DNA from: Gammaproteobacteria bacterium
GTDB lineage: Bacteria > Pseudomonadota > Gammaproteobacteria > JAJFKO01
NCBI GenBank assembly: GCA_021773175.1
Contig: JAJFKO010000011.1
Location: 1-64,000 of the forward strand
Reading direction: 5' to 3'
Length of the DNA stretch: 64,000 bases
Part shown: positions 7,924 through 16,938 of the stretch, piece after piece
Layout: each line of letters starts with the position of its first letter
Numbering within the stretch: position 1 is the first letter of the stretch
Made by a program: the position numbers and the translations under genes
The notes under the pieces: model-generated
The model's input: only the letters and a program-made list of their open reading frames with translations
The model's database searches: none
Told to the model about the DNA's origin: nothing

Positions 7924-9432
7924 ATGCAAAATAGACTATTGTTTATTGGTATTGATGGGGCATCTTGGCCTGTAATAGAAAAACTTCTGCAAAATAATCG
8001 TTTACCTAATTTTAAACGTTTAAAAGCTCTGAGTGCTTATAGCGAGTTAGAAACGGTTTTTCCTCCTCATACAGGCCCAGGCTGGGCGTCTATGTTTACC
8101 GGAGCAGGACCTGGACAACATGGTATATACCAATTTTGGGCAACGCAAAGTCATGAATATAATCCGGCTTTAACAACAGTTGAAGATTATTCCTGTGAAC
8201 CGATATGGAGAACCTTAGAAAGGCATGGCAAAAGTGTTGGCTTAGTAAATATTCCAATGTCACATCCTCCAAAGCCATTAAAAAATGGTTTTATGATAAC
8301 TTGGCCGTTGAAGCAAACTATTCAATATTGCGAACCAAAAAGTCTTATTAAAGAATTAGCAGAACAAAATCTTCATTATCATTCTGACTTAATTAATATG
8401 TATCGAGGGCAAGATGATTTTTATCAGTCGTCATTAGATATAATTGATAAAAGAACAGCAACTTTAAAGTATTTAATGTCTAACTATCCAGTAGATGCGA
8501 TGTTTATGGTCTATACCGAAATTGATCGTATTAGTCATTATTTCTGGGGTGAGAATGATTTTCCTGATGAGCTTGTTTGCCAAGCATATCAACATATGGA
8601 TACTGCGCTAGGTGAAATATTGGATTTTATTCCAAATGATACGATGCTTGTTGTTGGCTCAGATCATGGTTTTGGTAACTGTCGCTATAATCTCAACATC
8701 CATAACATACTTGAGAAATATGGATTACTTCAAACAAAATTAATTAAAAATGATGATATAATTTTACCTCCAGGAAGTGATGGTTTACCAAATGATGGCG
8801 CTTCAGCATGGTTTCAATCTATGTTTAATTATAAACGTGTCGTCGACTGGCCTAATACTCAAGTCTATATGCCAACACCAGGATGCTTCGGCTTAAATAT
8901 AAATTTAAAGCATCGTCAAAAACAAGGGTGTGTTGAGGAAAAAAATATTGATGCAATATCGAAAAATTTAAAAGATATTGTTGCTAATATAACAGACCCT
9001 GATGATGGTTCTCAGTTATTTGAATTACAATTATCCGAGACGGTATATTCTGGTGATGAAGTTAAGTTAGCCCCCGATTATATTTTGATGCCTAAGAAGT
9101 GGGATATTATGCCTCATCCTAGTTTAGACACCGGCATATTTGTTGCCCCAACACAAAAAGCGATTCATCGCATGGATGGCGTTTACTTCTTTAATGCAAG
9201 AGCTGTGCCATCGCAGAAAACAAAAATTAAAATAACTGATATCACTCCATCAATATTGCATTGTCTGGAGTTACCTATTCAAGACGGTTTGGATGGTGAC
9301 TCAGAAGTCTTGGGTATAAATATTATGAATATTATTAAAGAGAAAAAAATCAACTACAAGAAGTCTGGAGCTATGTCGGCAGAAGAAAAACAATTGATTG
9401 AAAATCAATTAGTAGAGTTGGGTTATCTATAA
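7924..9432 (+). CDS. Phosphodiesterase/nucleotide pyrophosphatase superfamily enzyme
   Basis: 502 residues. The alkaline phosphatase-like metal site looks intact: GIDGAS at residues 9-14, the nucleophile region PPHTGPGWASMFTG, DRISHYFW (D201, H205), SDHGF (246-250), and a late HPSLDTG histidine. Members hydrolyse phosphodiesters or phosphomonoesters, or transfer phosphoryl groups. No signal peptide or membrane anchor is seen. In the AHBA pathway a phosphatase (RifM) is needed and no HAD-type RifM is present, so this enzyme is a possible stand-in; that is inference only. The ribosome site is GAAGGAG. Its TAA stop shares a base with the next gene's ATG, so translation is coupled. Confidence 0.8.
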   Translation: MQNRLLFIGIDGASWPVIEKLLQNNRLPNFKRLKALSAYSELETVFPPHTGPGWASMFTGAGPGQHGIYQFWATQSHEYNPALTTVEDYSCEPIWRTLERHGKSVGLVNIPMSHPPKPLKNGFMITWPLKQTIQYCEPKSLIKELAEQNLHYHSDLINMYRGQDDFYQSSLDIIDKRTATLKYLMSNYPVDAMFMVYTEIDRISHYFWGENDFPDELVCQAYQHMDTALGEILDFIPNDTMLVVGSDHGFGNCRYNLNIHNILEKYGLLQTKLIKNDDIILPPGSDGLPNDGASAWFQSMFNYKRVVDWPNTQVYMPTPGCFGLNINLKHRQKQGCVEEKNIDAISKNLKDIVANITDPDDGSQLFELQLSETVYSGDEVKLAPDYILMPKKWDIMPHPSLDTGIFVAPTQKAIHRMDGVYFFNARAVPSQKTKIKITDITPSILHCLELPIQDGLDGDSEVLGINIMNIIKEKKINYKKSGAMSAEEKQLIENQLVELGYL

Positions 9433-11195
9433 TGGAGAAAAATAAAATAGACGATATCACAAATCCGTTTAAGACTATGGTTGATTTAAGTAAACCCAAG
9501 CCATTCAAAATTGCATTTCCAATATTGCTCGATGGTGATTTAGTCTTAAGCCCGGAACATTTGGGGCCTGCATATTTAATGGCGGTTCTTAGGGGGGCTG
9601 GTGCAGATTGCCAGTTGTTTGAGATTGCTTTATCAGAGAATTTAGACGATTCTATTCAACAATTAGTTGCTTGGAACCCCGCGGTTGTTGGCTTGTCTTT
9701 AACAACTATTAACATCAAGTTGGCCAAGAAATTTGCTCTTAAAATTAATGAGTATTTACCAGACAGTTACTTTCTTGTTGGTGGTCCTTTGGCGACTCAT
9801 CATGGACGTAAAATGTTTGATTTAGAAGGCTGGGAGTTTATTGATGGGTTAATTCGTGGTGAAGCTGAGGTGCCTATATTAAGGTTTGCTGAAGCATATC
9901 ATGAGCACCAGAACTACAACTTAGTGCCAAATTTAATTTATAGGGATGGTCTTGAAATTAAAGAAACTCAATTGATTGCTGGAATTTCTGATCTAGATCT
10001 ACTTCCTAATCCTGTGCGCGATCAATGTGAAATTCATAATGCAAAACTACCTTATTTAAGAGTTTCGACAAGTAGAGGTTGCACTTCTCATTGTACTTTT
10101 TGTAATGCTCCTCATGTGAAAAATAGAGTTGGACCTCCGATCAAAGGGTGGCGAGGTCAATCACCTTCACGAGTCGTTGATGAGGTAGAAGAGCTATATT
10201 ATAAGTATAAAATCAATACTTTTGATTTTGTTGATTCTACATATGAAGATCCAGGTGGAAAAGCTAAGGCCAAAGCGAGAATAAGAGATATTGCAGAAGA
10301 AATATTGAATCGTAATTTACACGTTTTCTACAATGTTTGCATGCAAGCATATAATTGGCATGAAAAAGATAGGGATTTATTAAAAACGCTATGGCAGTCA
10401 GGTCTAGAGAAAGTTTTAATTGGTGTTGAGTCAGGTAGTCAGCAGGGCTTAGCTCGATGGGATAAACGTTCAACTGTTGCAGATAATGTTAGAACAATAA
10501 ATTTGTTAAGTGAACAAAATATTTATGTTGCATTTGGTTTTATTTCATTTCATCCGTGGAGCAATTTTGAGGAGATTAGAGAGAATTATAATTTTTTGAA
10601 AAATTACATGGGCCACAATTTGCGTCGTTTTACAACACGTTTAGAATTATATCCTGGAGCTGAAGTCGTTGAACAATTACGAGAGGCTTCGCTTTTACTA
10701 GATGATTATGATAATAGTCTTAATCCTTTTGCTTACAGCTATACCGATAAGCGTATCGAAAAATTAGCATATAGTCTAAATGCATTATACGGTGAAGGTT
10801 ATGCTGAAGATTGCACAATAGATAAAGAACCTTCCGCATTTAAAATGGATACGTTTGATATTATTCTACATAATTATCATTCACGGTTGTTACGTTACTA
10901 TCATAACAATTCAACAGCTTGTGAAATATTGGGAACATTTAAACATAATATCGAGAATATTAAACAAAGACTTGCTGATTTCAATTATGAGTTATTAATG
11001 GGGTTTACAATTTTGGCAGAAAAGGATGAGATTAGTAGTTCGGTTGTTGCAAAAGCTGCTGTTGATGTTGAAAGTAAATATCAAGATGCAATAAAAAGTA
11101 TGCAAACGTTTCAATTAAAAACTAGTCGTGCTTTATATAAAGCAAATTGTAATATTAGAGAGATTCAAGGCATTAGAGAAGAAAGTATTGCCTAA
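9432..11195 (+). CDS. B12-binding-type radical SAM enzyme (MmcD-like class)
   Basis: 587 residues. The N-terminal part (about 20-190) has a cobalamin-binding-type Rossmann fold with SPEHLGPAYLMAVLRGAG and VGGPLATHHG, but no DxHxxG motif, so any cobalamin would bind without that histidine. The radical SAM core begins with SRGCTSHCTFC (around residues 214-224), which holds the CxxxCxxC cluster ligands, and continues with LIGVESG. The class carries out methylations, rearrangements and ring formations. Mitomycin and FR900482 clusters also encode a B12-type radical SAM protein. The substrate is unknown; an AHBA-sugar conjugate is a reasonable guess. It starts inside the preceding stop codon. Confidence 0.85.
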   Translation: MEKNKIDDITNPFKTMVDLSKPKPFKIAFPILLDGDLVLSPEHLGPAYLMAVLRGAGADCQLFEIALSENLDDSIQQLVAWNPAVVGLSLTTINIKLAKKFALKINEYLPDSYFLVGGPLATHHGRKMFDLEGWEFIDGLIRGEAEVPILRFAEAYHEHQNYNLVPNLIYRDGLEIKETQLIAGISDLDLLPNPVRDQCEIHNAKLPYLRVSTSRGCTSHCTFCNAPHVKNRVGPPIKGWRGQSPSRVVDEVEELYYKYKINTFDFVDSTYEDPGGKAKAKARIRDIAEEILNRNLHVFYNVCMQAYNWHEKDRDLLKTLWQSGLEKVLIGVESGSQQGLARWDKRSTVADNVRTINLLSEQNIYVAFGFISFHPWSNFEEIRENYNFLKNYMGHNLRRFTTRLELYPGAEVVEQLREASLLLDDYDNSLNPFAYSYTDKRIEKLAYSLNALYGEGYAEDCTIDKEPSAFKMDTFDIILHNYHSRLLRYYHNNSTACEILGTFKHNIENIKQRLADFNYELLMGFTILAEKDEISSSVVAKAAVDVESKYQDAIKSMQTFQLKTSRALYKANCNIREIQGIREESIA

Positions 11196-11210
11196 TCCAA
11201 GGAGAATATA

Positions 11211-12323
11211 ATGGGAAAGTTGGAGTATACAGCTATACTTGGTAATGACTTTGTTATAAATGAAGATAATTGTAATCTGAGTTGCCAATATTGTTTGACT
11301 GGACAAAGTAATCTTAAAAAATCTCATGAAGAAAAGTTGATCTTTAATAGTCCTCGCCCTGATAATTACTGTGCAGGTTCAAATTTAAAATTTAGCATTG
11401 ATACAATTGAAGAAAGGCTACATGATAAGTTTAATTTTTTAATGTTAAAGCTAACAGGAGGCGAAATATTTTTAATAAAAAATTTTAGTGATTTTATAGC
11501 AAGAGTTGCAGATAAATATGAAGCTGTTGTTCTTCAAACTAATGGTGTTCCTATTAAGGATGAAGTATTAATTGAATTAGAAAAATATGATAATGTGATA
11601 ATTCAAGTATCACTAGACTCCCATATTCATAAAGGTAATTCATATAGAGTTAATAAAGAAGAACTGCACAATAAAGTATTAGTTAAGATCGAGAAAATTT
11701 TTGAATCGACATTGCCAGTAGAGGTATACACAGTAGTAAATGATCGCAGTGTGAAATATTTGCCTGAATTCGCTGAGTATTTGGCCGGGTATGATAATTT
11801 GACTTTTTTCCCTTTCCCAATTAGAGGCCCTGATGCGGATGACTTTGTAATCAGCCGCGATGATATTTCTTATATACACACGTTATTCAATAATAGTCAT
11901 AAATATCAACACATTATGCCTCCGGCTGCGTATTTTCATAGGTTATTAAGTTATTATGAAAAGGGTAAGCGTACCTTTCGCTGTCATTTACCGCGACTGG
12001 TTCTTTCTAGTTTTAGTGATGGTATTGTTACTGCATGCCCCAATATTTGGTTTAGTGAACTAGGAAATGTTTTAAAAAATGAAGTCGATGAAATCGAAAA
12101 TACTGTGGGTAATAATGGTTTATATAAGGCTTTGTTGAGTAAAACTCCTCGTTTAGATGCTTGTAAAAAATGCTTCACGCCATGGGATATTTTATCGATG
12201 TATTTCGATGATGAAATATCAATAGATGAATTATGTAATACACCACTGTATTCAAAACCAAAAATTCGACAGTTTATTACTGATGCAAAGCAAATGTATC
12301 AGCAAGAAGGAGCTGATGGATAA
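11211..12323 (+). CDS. Radical SAM protein with SPASM-like C-terminus (MitD-like class)
   Basis: 370 residues. The [4Fe-4S] motif CNLSCQYC lies at about residues 22-29, and LKLTGGEIFL follows as the SAM-binding GGE motif. Further cysteines near residues 258, 276, 317 and 320 (CHLP, CPN, CKKC) suggest at least one auxiliary Fe-S cluster of the SPASM or twitch kind. Such enzymes modify peptides or small molecules by radical chemistry. The ribosome site AAGGAG is well placed. It overlaps the next gene by 8 bases. In mitomycin producers a second radical SAM gene (mitD) sits beside the ligase gene, which matches this order. Confidence 0.85.
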   Translation: MGKLEYTAILGNDFVINEDNCNLSCQYCLTGQSNLKKSHEEKLIFNSPRPDNYCAGSNLKFSIDTIEERLHDKFNFLMLKLTGGEIFLIKNFSDFIARVADKYEAVVLQTNGVPIKDEVLIELEKYDNVIIQVSLDSHIHKGNSYRVNKEELHNKVLVKIEKIFESTLPVEVYTVVNDRSVKYLPEFAEYLAGYDNLTFFPFPIRGPDADDFVISRDDISYIHTLFNNSHKYQHIMPPAAYFHRLLSYYEKGKRTFRCHLPRLVLSSFSDGIVTACPNIWFSELGNVLKNEVDEIENTVGNNGLYKALLSKTPRLDACKKCFTPWDILSMYFDDEISIDELCNTPLYSKPKIRQFITDAKQMYQQEGADG

Positions 12324-14559
12324 TAGTATGACTGTAGTTAAATTTTATAAACATGATAATTATAAAGATCAATTAAGTTTTAATGTCACTAACTTTCTTT
12401 CTAAAGACGGTATTGCGAGCGTGCAATGTTACGAATCGCTCAAGACTTTTATAGATAAAAATAAAATCATTAATCGTAAAGTCGGAGTGAAAATTCAAAA
12501 TAATATCGAATGCTTGATATCTTTGTTAATTTTGCTGAAGAACAACAATCAAGTCTATATATTAAATAAATGTAATACTCATTATGAAGAAATGCGGTTG
12601 TGCGATGAGCATAGTGTTTGTGTTATACTTCGCCAAAATAATGCTGCAAATTTATATATTGAAAATATCTCTAATGATACTAATGAAGGAAAGATTAATG
12701 TTGCATGCATTTGTTTATCAACATCAGGAACGACAGGTCAACCAAAGTTAATTAAGAGAACTGTAGATTCTTTTATTGATGAAGGCTATCGTTATATAGA
12801 TGCTTTAAAACTTACAACTGAAGACCATATTTTAATTCCTCTTCCAATATCGCATGCTTACTCACTGGGTTGGGTTTTTGCCGCCATATTGTCCAGTGCA
12901 AGACTTGAGATAACTGGTCCTGAACATTTCTCACAAATCACAGATTCAATTACATCACGAGCAAGTATTATTGTTTTAACTAATGAAATTGCGAAGTTAT
13001 TAACTCTTAGGGTGAGGCAAACAAAAACAAAAATTACTAATAGGTTGCGTATAGCCATGGTCGGCGCTGGTATGATTTCACAGAGATTGGCTGATGAATT
13101 TTCTGATGTATTTTCTATTGGGTTGTCAGGGAATTATGGTAGTACTGAAACCGGGACTCTATTTTACCAGATGCCTCCTATGAACCTATCTTCTATAGGC
13201 ATTCCATTTCCTTCGGTTAAATTTGAATTAAGGAGTGAACGTGGAGGACTTTGTGAAAATGATGAGATCGGCAGGCTATTTGTTAAGGTGCAGAATTATC
13301 TTGAGTATGATACTGCTGATTTGGCTTATATCGATAGTAATAATAATATTATCTTTTCAGGAAGAGCTTCAAATAGTATGCGTAGATATGGTCGTTGGAT
13401 TTCACCAGTAGAAATTGAAAGTGTAATATTAAGTGTTAGTGGAATAGAAGATGTTAATGTCTATTATGATAGTGAAAAAGATGTTATCTGTGCCACGGTA
13501 GTTGCTAAAAAAGGCATGGACAGCATATATCTTAAAGATTTTTTAAAGGGTAAGTTATCTCGATATAAAATTCCAGATATGATTGATTTTGTCAGTGAAA
13601 TACCGCGGAATTTTTTAGGGAAAATTGAAAATCCTACTGGGAAATTATTTCTTAACAGTATGGAATATTATTCTAATATTTTGCAGCAATATAAGTTGAG
13701 TTCCTTTTTAATGGCATTGATTGATTCAAAGTTACTTGGTTATGTTCAAATGGGTTGCTCTCTAGATTTGATGTCAGAAAAGACAGGCATTCCAAAAGAT
13801 AGATTAGAGCAAATTTTATCTATAGCAGAACAATTGGGGCTGCTTGTTGGGCAAATGGTTACAGGAAGAACTGATCTTGATTTGCTGGAAAAATATTCTG
13901 ACTTAGAGCAAGTTTTGGCGAAAAAATATAATAGCATCGAAAATTTACAGCATGTTATTACCAATAAAACATATGAGCCTAGCAGTGCAAGTATTGATTT
14001 AAGGCTTAAGTATCAAGATGCTCTTCACGGACAACAGCATAATTATCGTATTTTATATGCTATGAAGAAGATAGGGAAGCTGCAGCAGAAAAATATATTA
14101 GAGATCACTGTTAGTAATGGCACGTATATTAACTGCATTAAAAGGCTATATAAGGATAATACATTTTTTTTATATCAACCTGAAAACGCTATAATTAACG
14201 CATGTTTTGACGCAGGCTCACATGATATTGAGATATTCAACTCAATAAGCGATATCTCTGATAACAGTATTGATATTTTTATTATAAATAATAGCATTCA
14301 TTATCTTTCTGGCTTGAGCCAGCTTATATTGAAAGCTGCGAAGCAAGGTGCTTTTATTATCATTGATGATATCTTTTCTGATGACTCATCTAATGCGGTT
14401 ATGCTCATTGACTGGTTAAGTCATGGCGGTCAGAATTATCTAACGTCTAAGACTCTTATTAATGAGCTTAATGAAATAGGATTTCGTTCTACAAGAATTG
14501 ATGATCGGAAATCTTTTTATCAATCTTTGTTTCTTTTTCACCATGAGGAGTATATTTGA
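12316..14559 (+). CDS. Acyl-AMP ligase fused to a methyltransferase-like domain (MitE-like)
   Basis: 747 residues. Residues 1-450 are an ANL adenylating enzyme: STSGTTGQPK (phosphate loop, near 135), GNYGSTETG (near 271), DTAD, the hinge GRASNSMRRYGRW, and the catalytic lysine in LGKI. It should activate an aryl acid, probably AHBA, and load it on the carrier protein encoded next. Residues about 458-515 look like the winged-helix dimerisation domain of O-methyltransferases, and about 588-741 like their Rossmann domain. However, the SAM-binding glycine motif is replaced by ILEITVSNGTY, so methyltransfer is doubtful. ATG 12,316 sits just after AAGGAG; ATG 12,328 is the alternative start. A ligase-MT fusion of this kind is not known to me. 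Confidence 0.8.
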   Translation: MDNSMTVVKFYKHDNYKDQLSFNVTNFLSKDGIASVQCYESLKTFIDKNKIINRKVGVKIQNNIECLISLLILLKNNNQVYILNKCNTHYEEMRLCDEHSVCVILRQNNAANLYIENISNDTNEGKINVACICLSTSGTTGQPKLIKRTVDSFIDEGYRYIDALKLTTEDHILIPLPISHAYSLGWVFAAILSSARLEITGPEHFSQITDSITSRASIIVLTNEIAKLLTLRVRQTKTKITNRLRIAMVGAGMISQRLADEFSDVFSIGLSGNYGSTETGTLFYQMPPMNLSSIGIPFPSVKFELRSERGGLCENDEIGRLFVKVQNYLEYDTADLAYIDSNNNIIFSGRASNSMRRYGRWISPVEIESVILSVSGIEDVNVYYDSEKDVICATVVAKKGMDSIYLKDFLKGKLSRYKIPDMIDFVSEIPRNFLGKIENPTGKLFLNSMEYYSNILQQYKLSSFLMALIDSKLLGYVQMGCSLDLMSEKTGIPKDRLEQILSIAEQLGLLVGQMVTGRTDLDLLEKYSDLEQVLAKKYNSIENLQHVITNKTYEPSSASIDLRLKYQDALHGQQHNYRILYAMKKIGKLQQKNILEITVSNGTYINCIKRLYKDNTFFLYQPENAIINACFDAGSHDIEIFNSISDISDNSIDIFIINNSIHYLSGLSQLILKAAKQGAFIIIDDIFSDDSSNAVMLIDWLSHGGQNYLTSKTLINELNEIGFRSTRIDDRKSFYQSLFLFHHEEYI

Positions 14560-14560
14560 A

Positions 14561-14821
14561 ATGACTAATATAGAAGAAAAAATTAAGTCAATTGTTATTA
14601 GAGTCATGAAGCTAGATGTTGAACCATCTGCAATGGATTCCGAAAATCTTATTGACAAATATGGAGTTACATCTGTTGATGCGCTGGAAATTTTAATCTT
14701 TGTCGAGTCAGAGTTCGATATAATTATAGATGATGAAGATCTAAATCAAAGTATGGTGGATTCATGTTCTTATCTTGAAAATTATATAATAAAAATTAAA
14801 GAATCATTACCTGAGAGTTGA
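14561..14821 (+). CDS. Acyl carrier protein (MmcB-like)
   Basis: 86-residue acidic four-helix carrier protein. The phosphopantetheine serine is in GVTSVDALEIL (about residue 37), at the start of helix II, replacing the common DSL. It probably carries the AHBA thioester made by the ligase one base upstream. In mitomycin biosynthesis MitE loads AHBA on the carrier MmcB and later steps occur on it. GAGGAG lies 10 bases before the ATG; the upstream ATG at 14,498 is inside the ligase gene. No phosphopantetheinyl transferase is seen in the window. Confidence 0.88.
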   Translation: MTNIEEKIKSIVIRVMKLDVEPSAMDSENLIDKYGVTSVDALEILIFVESEFDIIIDDEDLNQSMVDSCSYLENYIIKIKESLPES

Positions 14822-14827
14822 GCAACA

Positions 14828-15580
14828 ATGTTAAACGATCTTGAAAAAAATACTGTTATTGTCTTAACTGGTGTGACAGGACTTATTGGTAAGGAAATAT
14901 TTAAAAGCCTTATTGATTTTGAATTAACCATTATTGCTACTTATTATAAGAGCGAGAGTGTTTGTGAGTCGTTAAAGAAGCTTGTAAGCACTGCTAAAGC
15001 ACAGGTTGAGTTCTGTCAACTAGATATTGCCTCTCAAGACAGTAGTAAGATGCTGATTACGCATCTTAATAAAAAATATCAGCGTGTTGATATTTTAATT
15101 CATGCTGTTGGAGCTAAACTCAAAAAGGCTGGGATGATGACTGGCGTTAAAGAAATGCAATATATGGCAGATATAAATTTATTAGGAGTTTTTTATTTTA
15201 CCAATCAAATTTTAAAGATGATGCTGCGTCAAGCAAATGGAAAAGTTATTTTTATTGGCTCTTATGCCGGACAAAATACTTTTCCTGGACAGTCATTTTA
15301 TGCTGCAACTAAGGCATCATTAAATATCTGGGTGAAGTCAATGGTTCATGAGGTTGGAAAATATAATATTCATATTAATATTGTTTCTCCTGGCGCGCTA
15401 AAAAGTAATGACGATACAATGTATTCTAATGAGGATGTCAAAAATGTAATTAATAGAATTGCTCTGGGGCGTCTTGGCTGTGCTGCTGATGTGGCAAACT
15501 CCGTATTATGGCTATGCTCATCTTACTCTTCATATGTAAACGGGGCAAACATAGCGGTTGATGGAGGAGCTAATTTTTGA
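14828..15580 (+). CDS. SDR-family reductase (FabG-like)
   Basis: 250-residue short-chain dehydrogenase/reductase. Cofactor loop TGVTGLIG at residues 14-21, the HAVGAK segment, catalytic serine near IGSYAG, the YAATK pair (Tyr and Lys), SPGAL, and a C-terminal VDGGANF. It most likely uses NADPH on a carbonyl, possibly on a carrier-bound intermediate since it follows the ACP gene. Mitomycin clusters contain a reductase needed early in the pathway (MitF), a possible counterpart. The ribosome site is weak. Its stop overlaps the TTG start of the next gene. Confidence 0.85.
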   Translation: MLNDLEKNTVIVLTGVTGLIGKEIFKSLIDFELTIIATYYKSESVCESLKKLVSTAKAQVEFCQLDIASQDSSKMLITHLNKKYQRVDILIHAVGAKLKKAGMMTGVKEMQYMADINLLGVFYFTNQILKMMLRQANGKVIFIGSYAGQNTFPGQSFYAATKASLNIWVKSMVHEVGKYNIHINIVSPGALKSNDDTMYSNEDVKNVINRIALGRLGCAADVANSVLWLCSSYSSYVNGANIAVDGGANF

Positions 15581-16293
15581 ATATCTACTTTATTTCTCCC
15601 CATTTTGACGATGCGGTTTGGTCCTCTGCAGGAAGAATGCGTCTATTTAGAGAGTTAGGTTATAGTGTTACAGTAATTACTGTTTTTAGCCAATATAGTA
15701 GCTATATACGCCCCAATGAAAATCTAGCAGCCTTAAAACTATTGGATGTTGAATCTATTTGTCTCGGCTATAAAGAAGCTTCATTACGTGATTTTGATGG
15801 GGTGGCCCTCTATGCAAAAGAACATGAACTATTATCTGCTGATATAAATATACATGATATTCCTTTAATAAAAAAAATTGCTGATGATTTAAACTCGCTT
15901 ATTACAATAAGTGATCTGGTTAATGTTCCTATCGGAAATTCTCCTCATGTTGATCATAAAATCGTCACGCGAGCTACAGCTAACCTTAATACTAAGAATG
16001 TTCTCTGGTTTGAAGAGTTTCCATATCCCTTGCTTTGTCAGTATGAGAGCAAACACTATAAATCAGTTGAAATTGATATCGATAGTTGGGTGAATGCTTC
16101 ATTGCAATATACCAGTCAAATTTATAATCTTTTTTCTAGCGAAAATATATTTGCATCTTTATTAAAACGTTTTTCTCGAAAATATATACCTAAATCTGAG
16201 AAATTATTTTTTGACCGTCTTTGGTTTGATATAAATAACACCTCAGCTTATGAGTATATTTTTAATGAGGTGGTGCAAAGTGAATATTCATAA
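15577..16293 (+). CDS. PIG-L/LmbE-family deacetylase (MitC-like role proposed)
   Basis: 238 residues. The zinc motif PHFDDAVWSSAG is at residues 8-19 (usual PHPDD), and the second histidine motif SPHVDHKIV is near residue 126. The family removes acetyl groups from N-acetylglucosamine conjugates, as in mycothiol and GPI synthesis. In the mitomycin pathway the LmbE-like MitC is thought to free the sugar amine after GlcNAc transfer. The start is a TTG whose last two bases begin the SDR's TGA stop; a strong GGAGGAG lies 7 bases upstream and fixes this start. The N-terminal strand NIYFISPHFDD would be lost with any later start. Confidence 0.8.
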   Translation: MNIYFISPHFDDAVWSSAGRMRLFRELGYSVTVITVFSQYSSYIRPNENLAALKLLDVESICLGYKEASLRDFDGVALYAKEHELLSADINIHDIPLIKKIADDLNSLITISDLVNVPIGNSPHVDHKIVTRATANLNTKNVLWFEEFPYPLLCQYESKHYKSVEIDIDSWVNASLQYTSQIYNLFSSENIFASLLKRFSRKYIPKSEKLFFDRLWFDINNTSAYEYIFNEVVQSEYS

Positions 16294-16933
16294 AATACTT
16301 CCTTTAGCTGTTACAATGTCGGATGATAAAAATGCTTGTGTGGCAGGAATTAATAAACACAAAGATTGGATACGTCCCGGACCAATAGACTGTGAGCATA
16401 TTGAAAACGCATTATATTCTTATCAATACTGGAATCAATTAACTCTTATAAAGGACGACTCTATTTCCGCTCGTCCAGAAGATCACATTATAAAATCTGT
16501 TAGTGAAGACAATCATGAAGCTGTAACTGAAAAGAGTAAACTTCAATTAATAAAAGTAATTGAAGATGATTGTGCAATTGACTCTTTTTCAAAAAATAGA
16601 AGTGTTGGGATTATAAATGTAAATGTTCATAATTTATATTGGAAGCGCTCAACAGGTGGCAGACGATTTCTACGGCTATGCTTTACTGATTCTACTCTAG
16701 AGAGTTTCGACTGGATTGTTCCTGAGTTGAGAATAGGTGAATATGCTGATCAATTCAAAATAAAAGAAAGCAATGAAATAACCCCTTTGCTTCAGAATTT
16801 AAAATCGACAGAAGTTTATCTAACTATAGGGTTAACTAAACCTAATAATCGATTCCCTGGTAAATTTAGAGGTTGCCATCCTCTTATTGTTGGAGTGCAT
16901 ACTTTTCCTGACTATCAATTAATGAGGCTTTAA
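16280..16933 (+). CDS. Unknown protein, possibly dual-OB-fold-like
   Basis: 217 residues with the GTG start at 16,280, set by GAGGTGG 7 bases upstream; it overlaps the previous gene by 14 bases. I do not recognise it with certainty. The start has CVAGINKHKDWIRPG, reminiscent of the 'dual OB domain' proteins found near defence and nucleotide-processing genes. A second part has SVGIINVNVHNLYWKR and ends with HPLIVGVHTFPD. No catalytic motif, signal peptide or membrane segment is visible. Its tight packing in the operon implies a role in making or handling the product. Confidence 0.55.
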   Translation: MNIHKILPLAVTMSDDKNACVAGINKHKDWIRPGPIDCEHIENALYSYQYWNQLTLIKDDSISARPEDHIIKSVSEDNHEAVTEKSKLQLIKVIEDDCAIDSFSKNRSVGIINVNVHNLYWKRSTGGRRFLRLCFTDSTLESFDWIVPELRIGEYADQFKIKESNEITPLLQNLKSTEVYLTIGLTKPNNRFPGKFRGCHPLIVGVHTFPDYQLMRL

Positions 16934-16938
16934 TAAAC

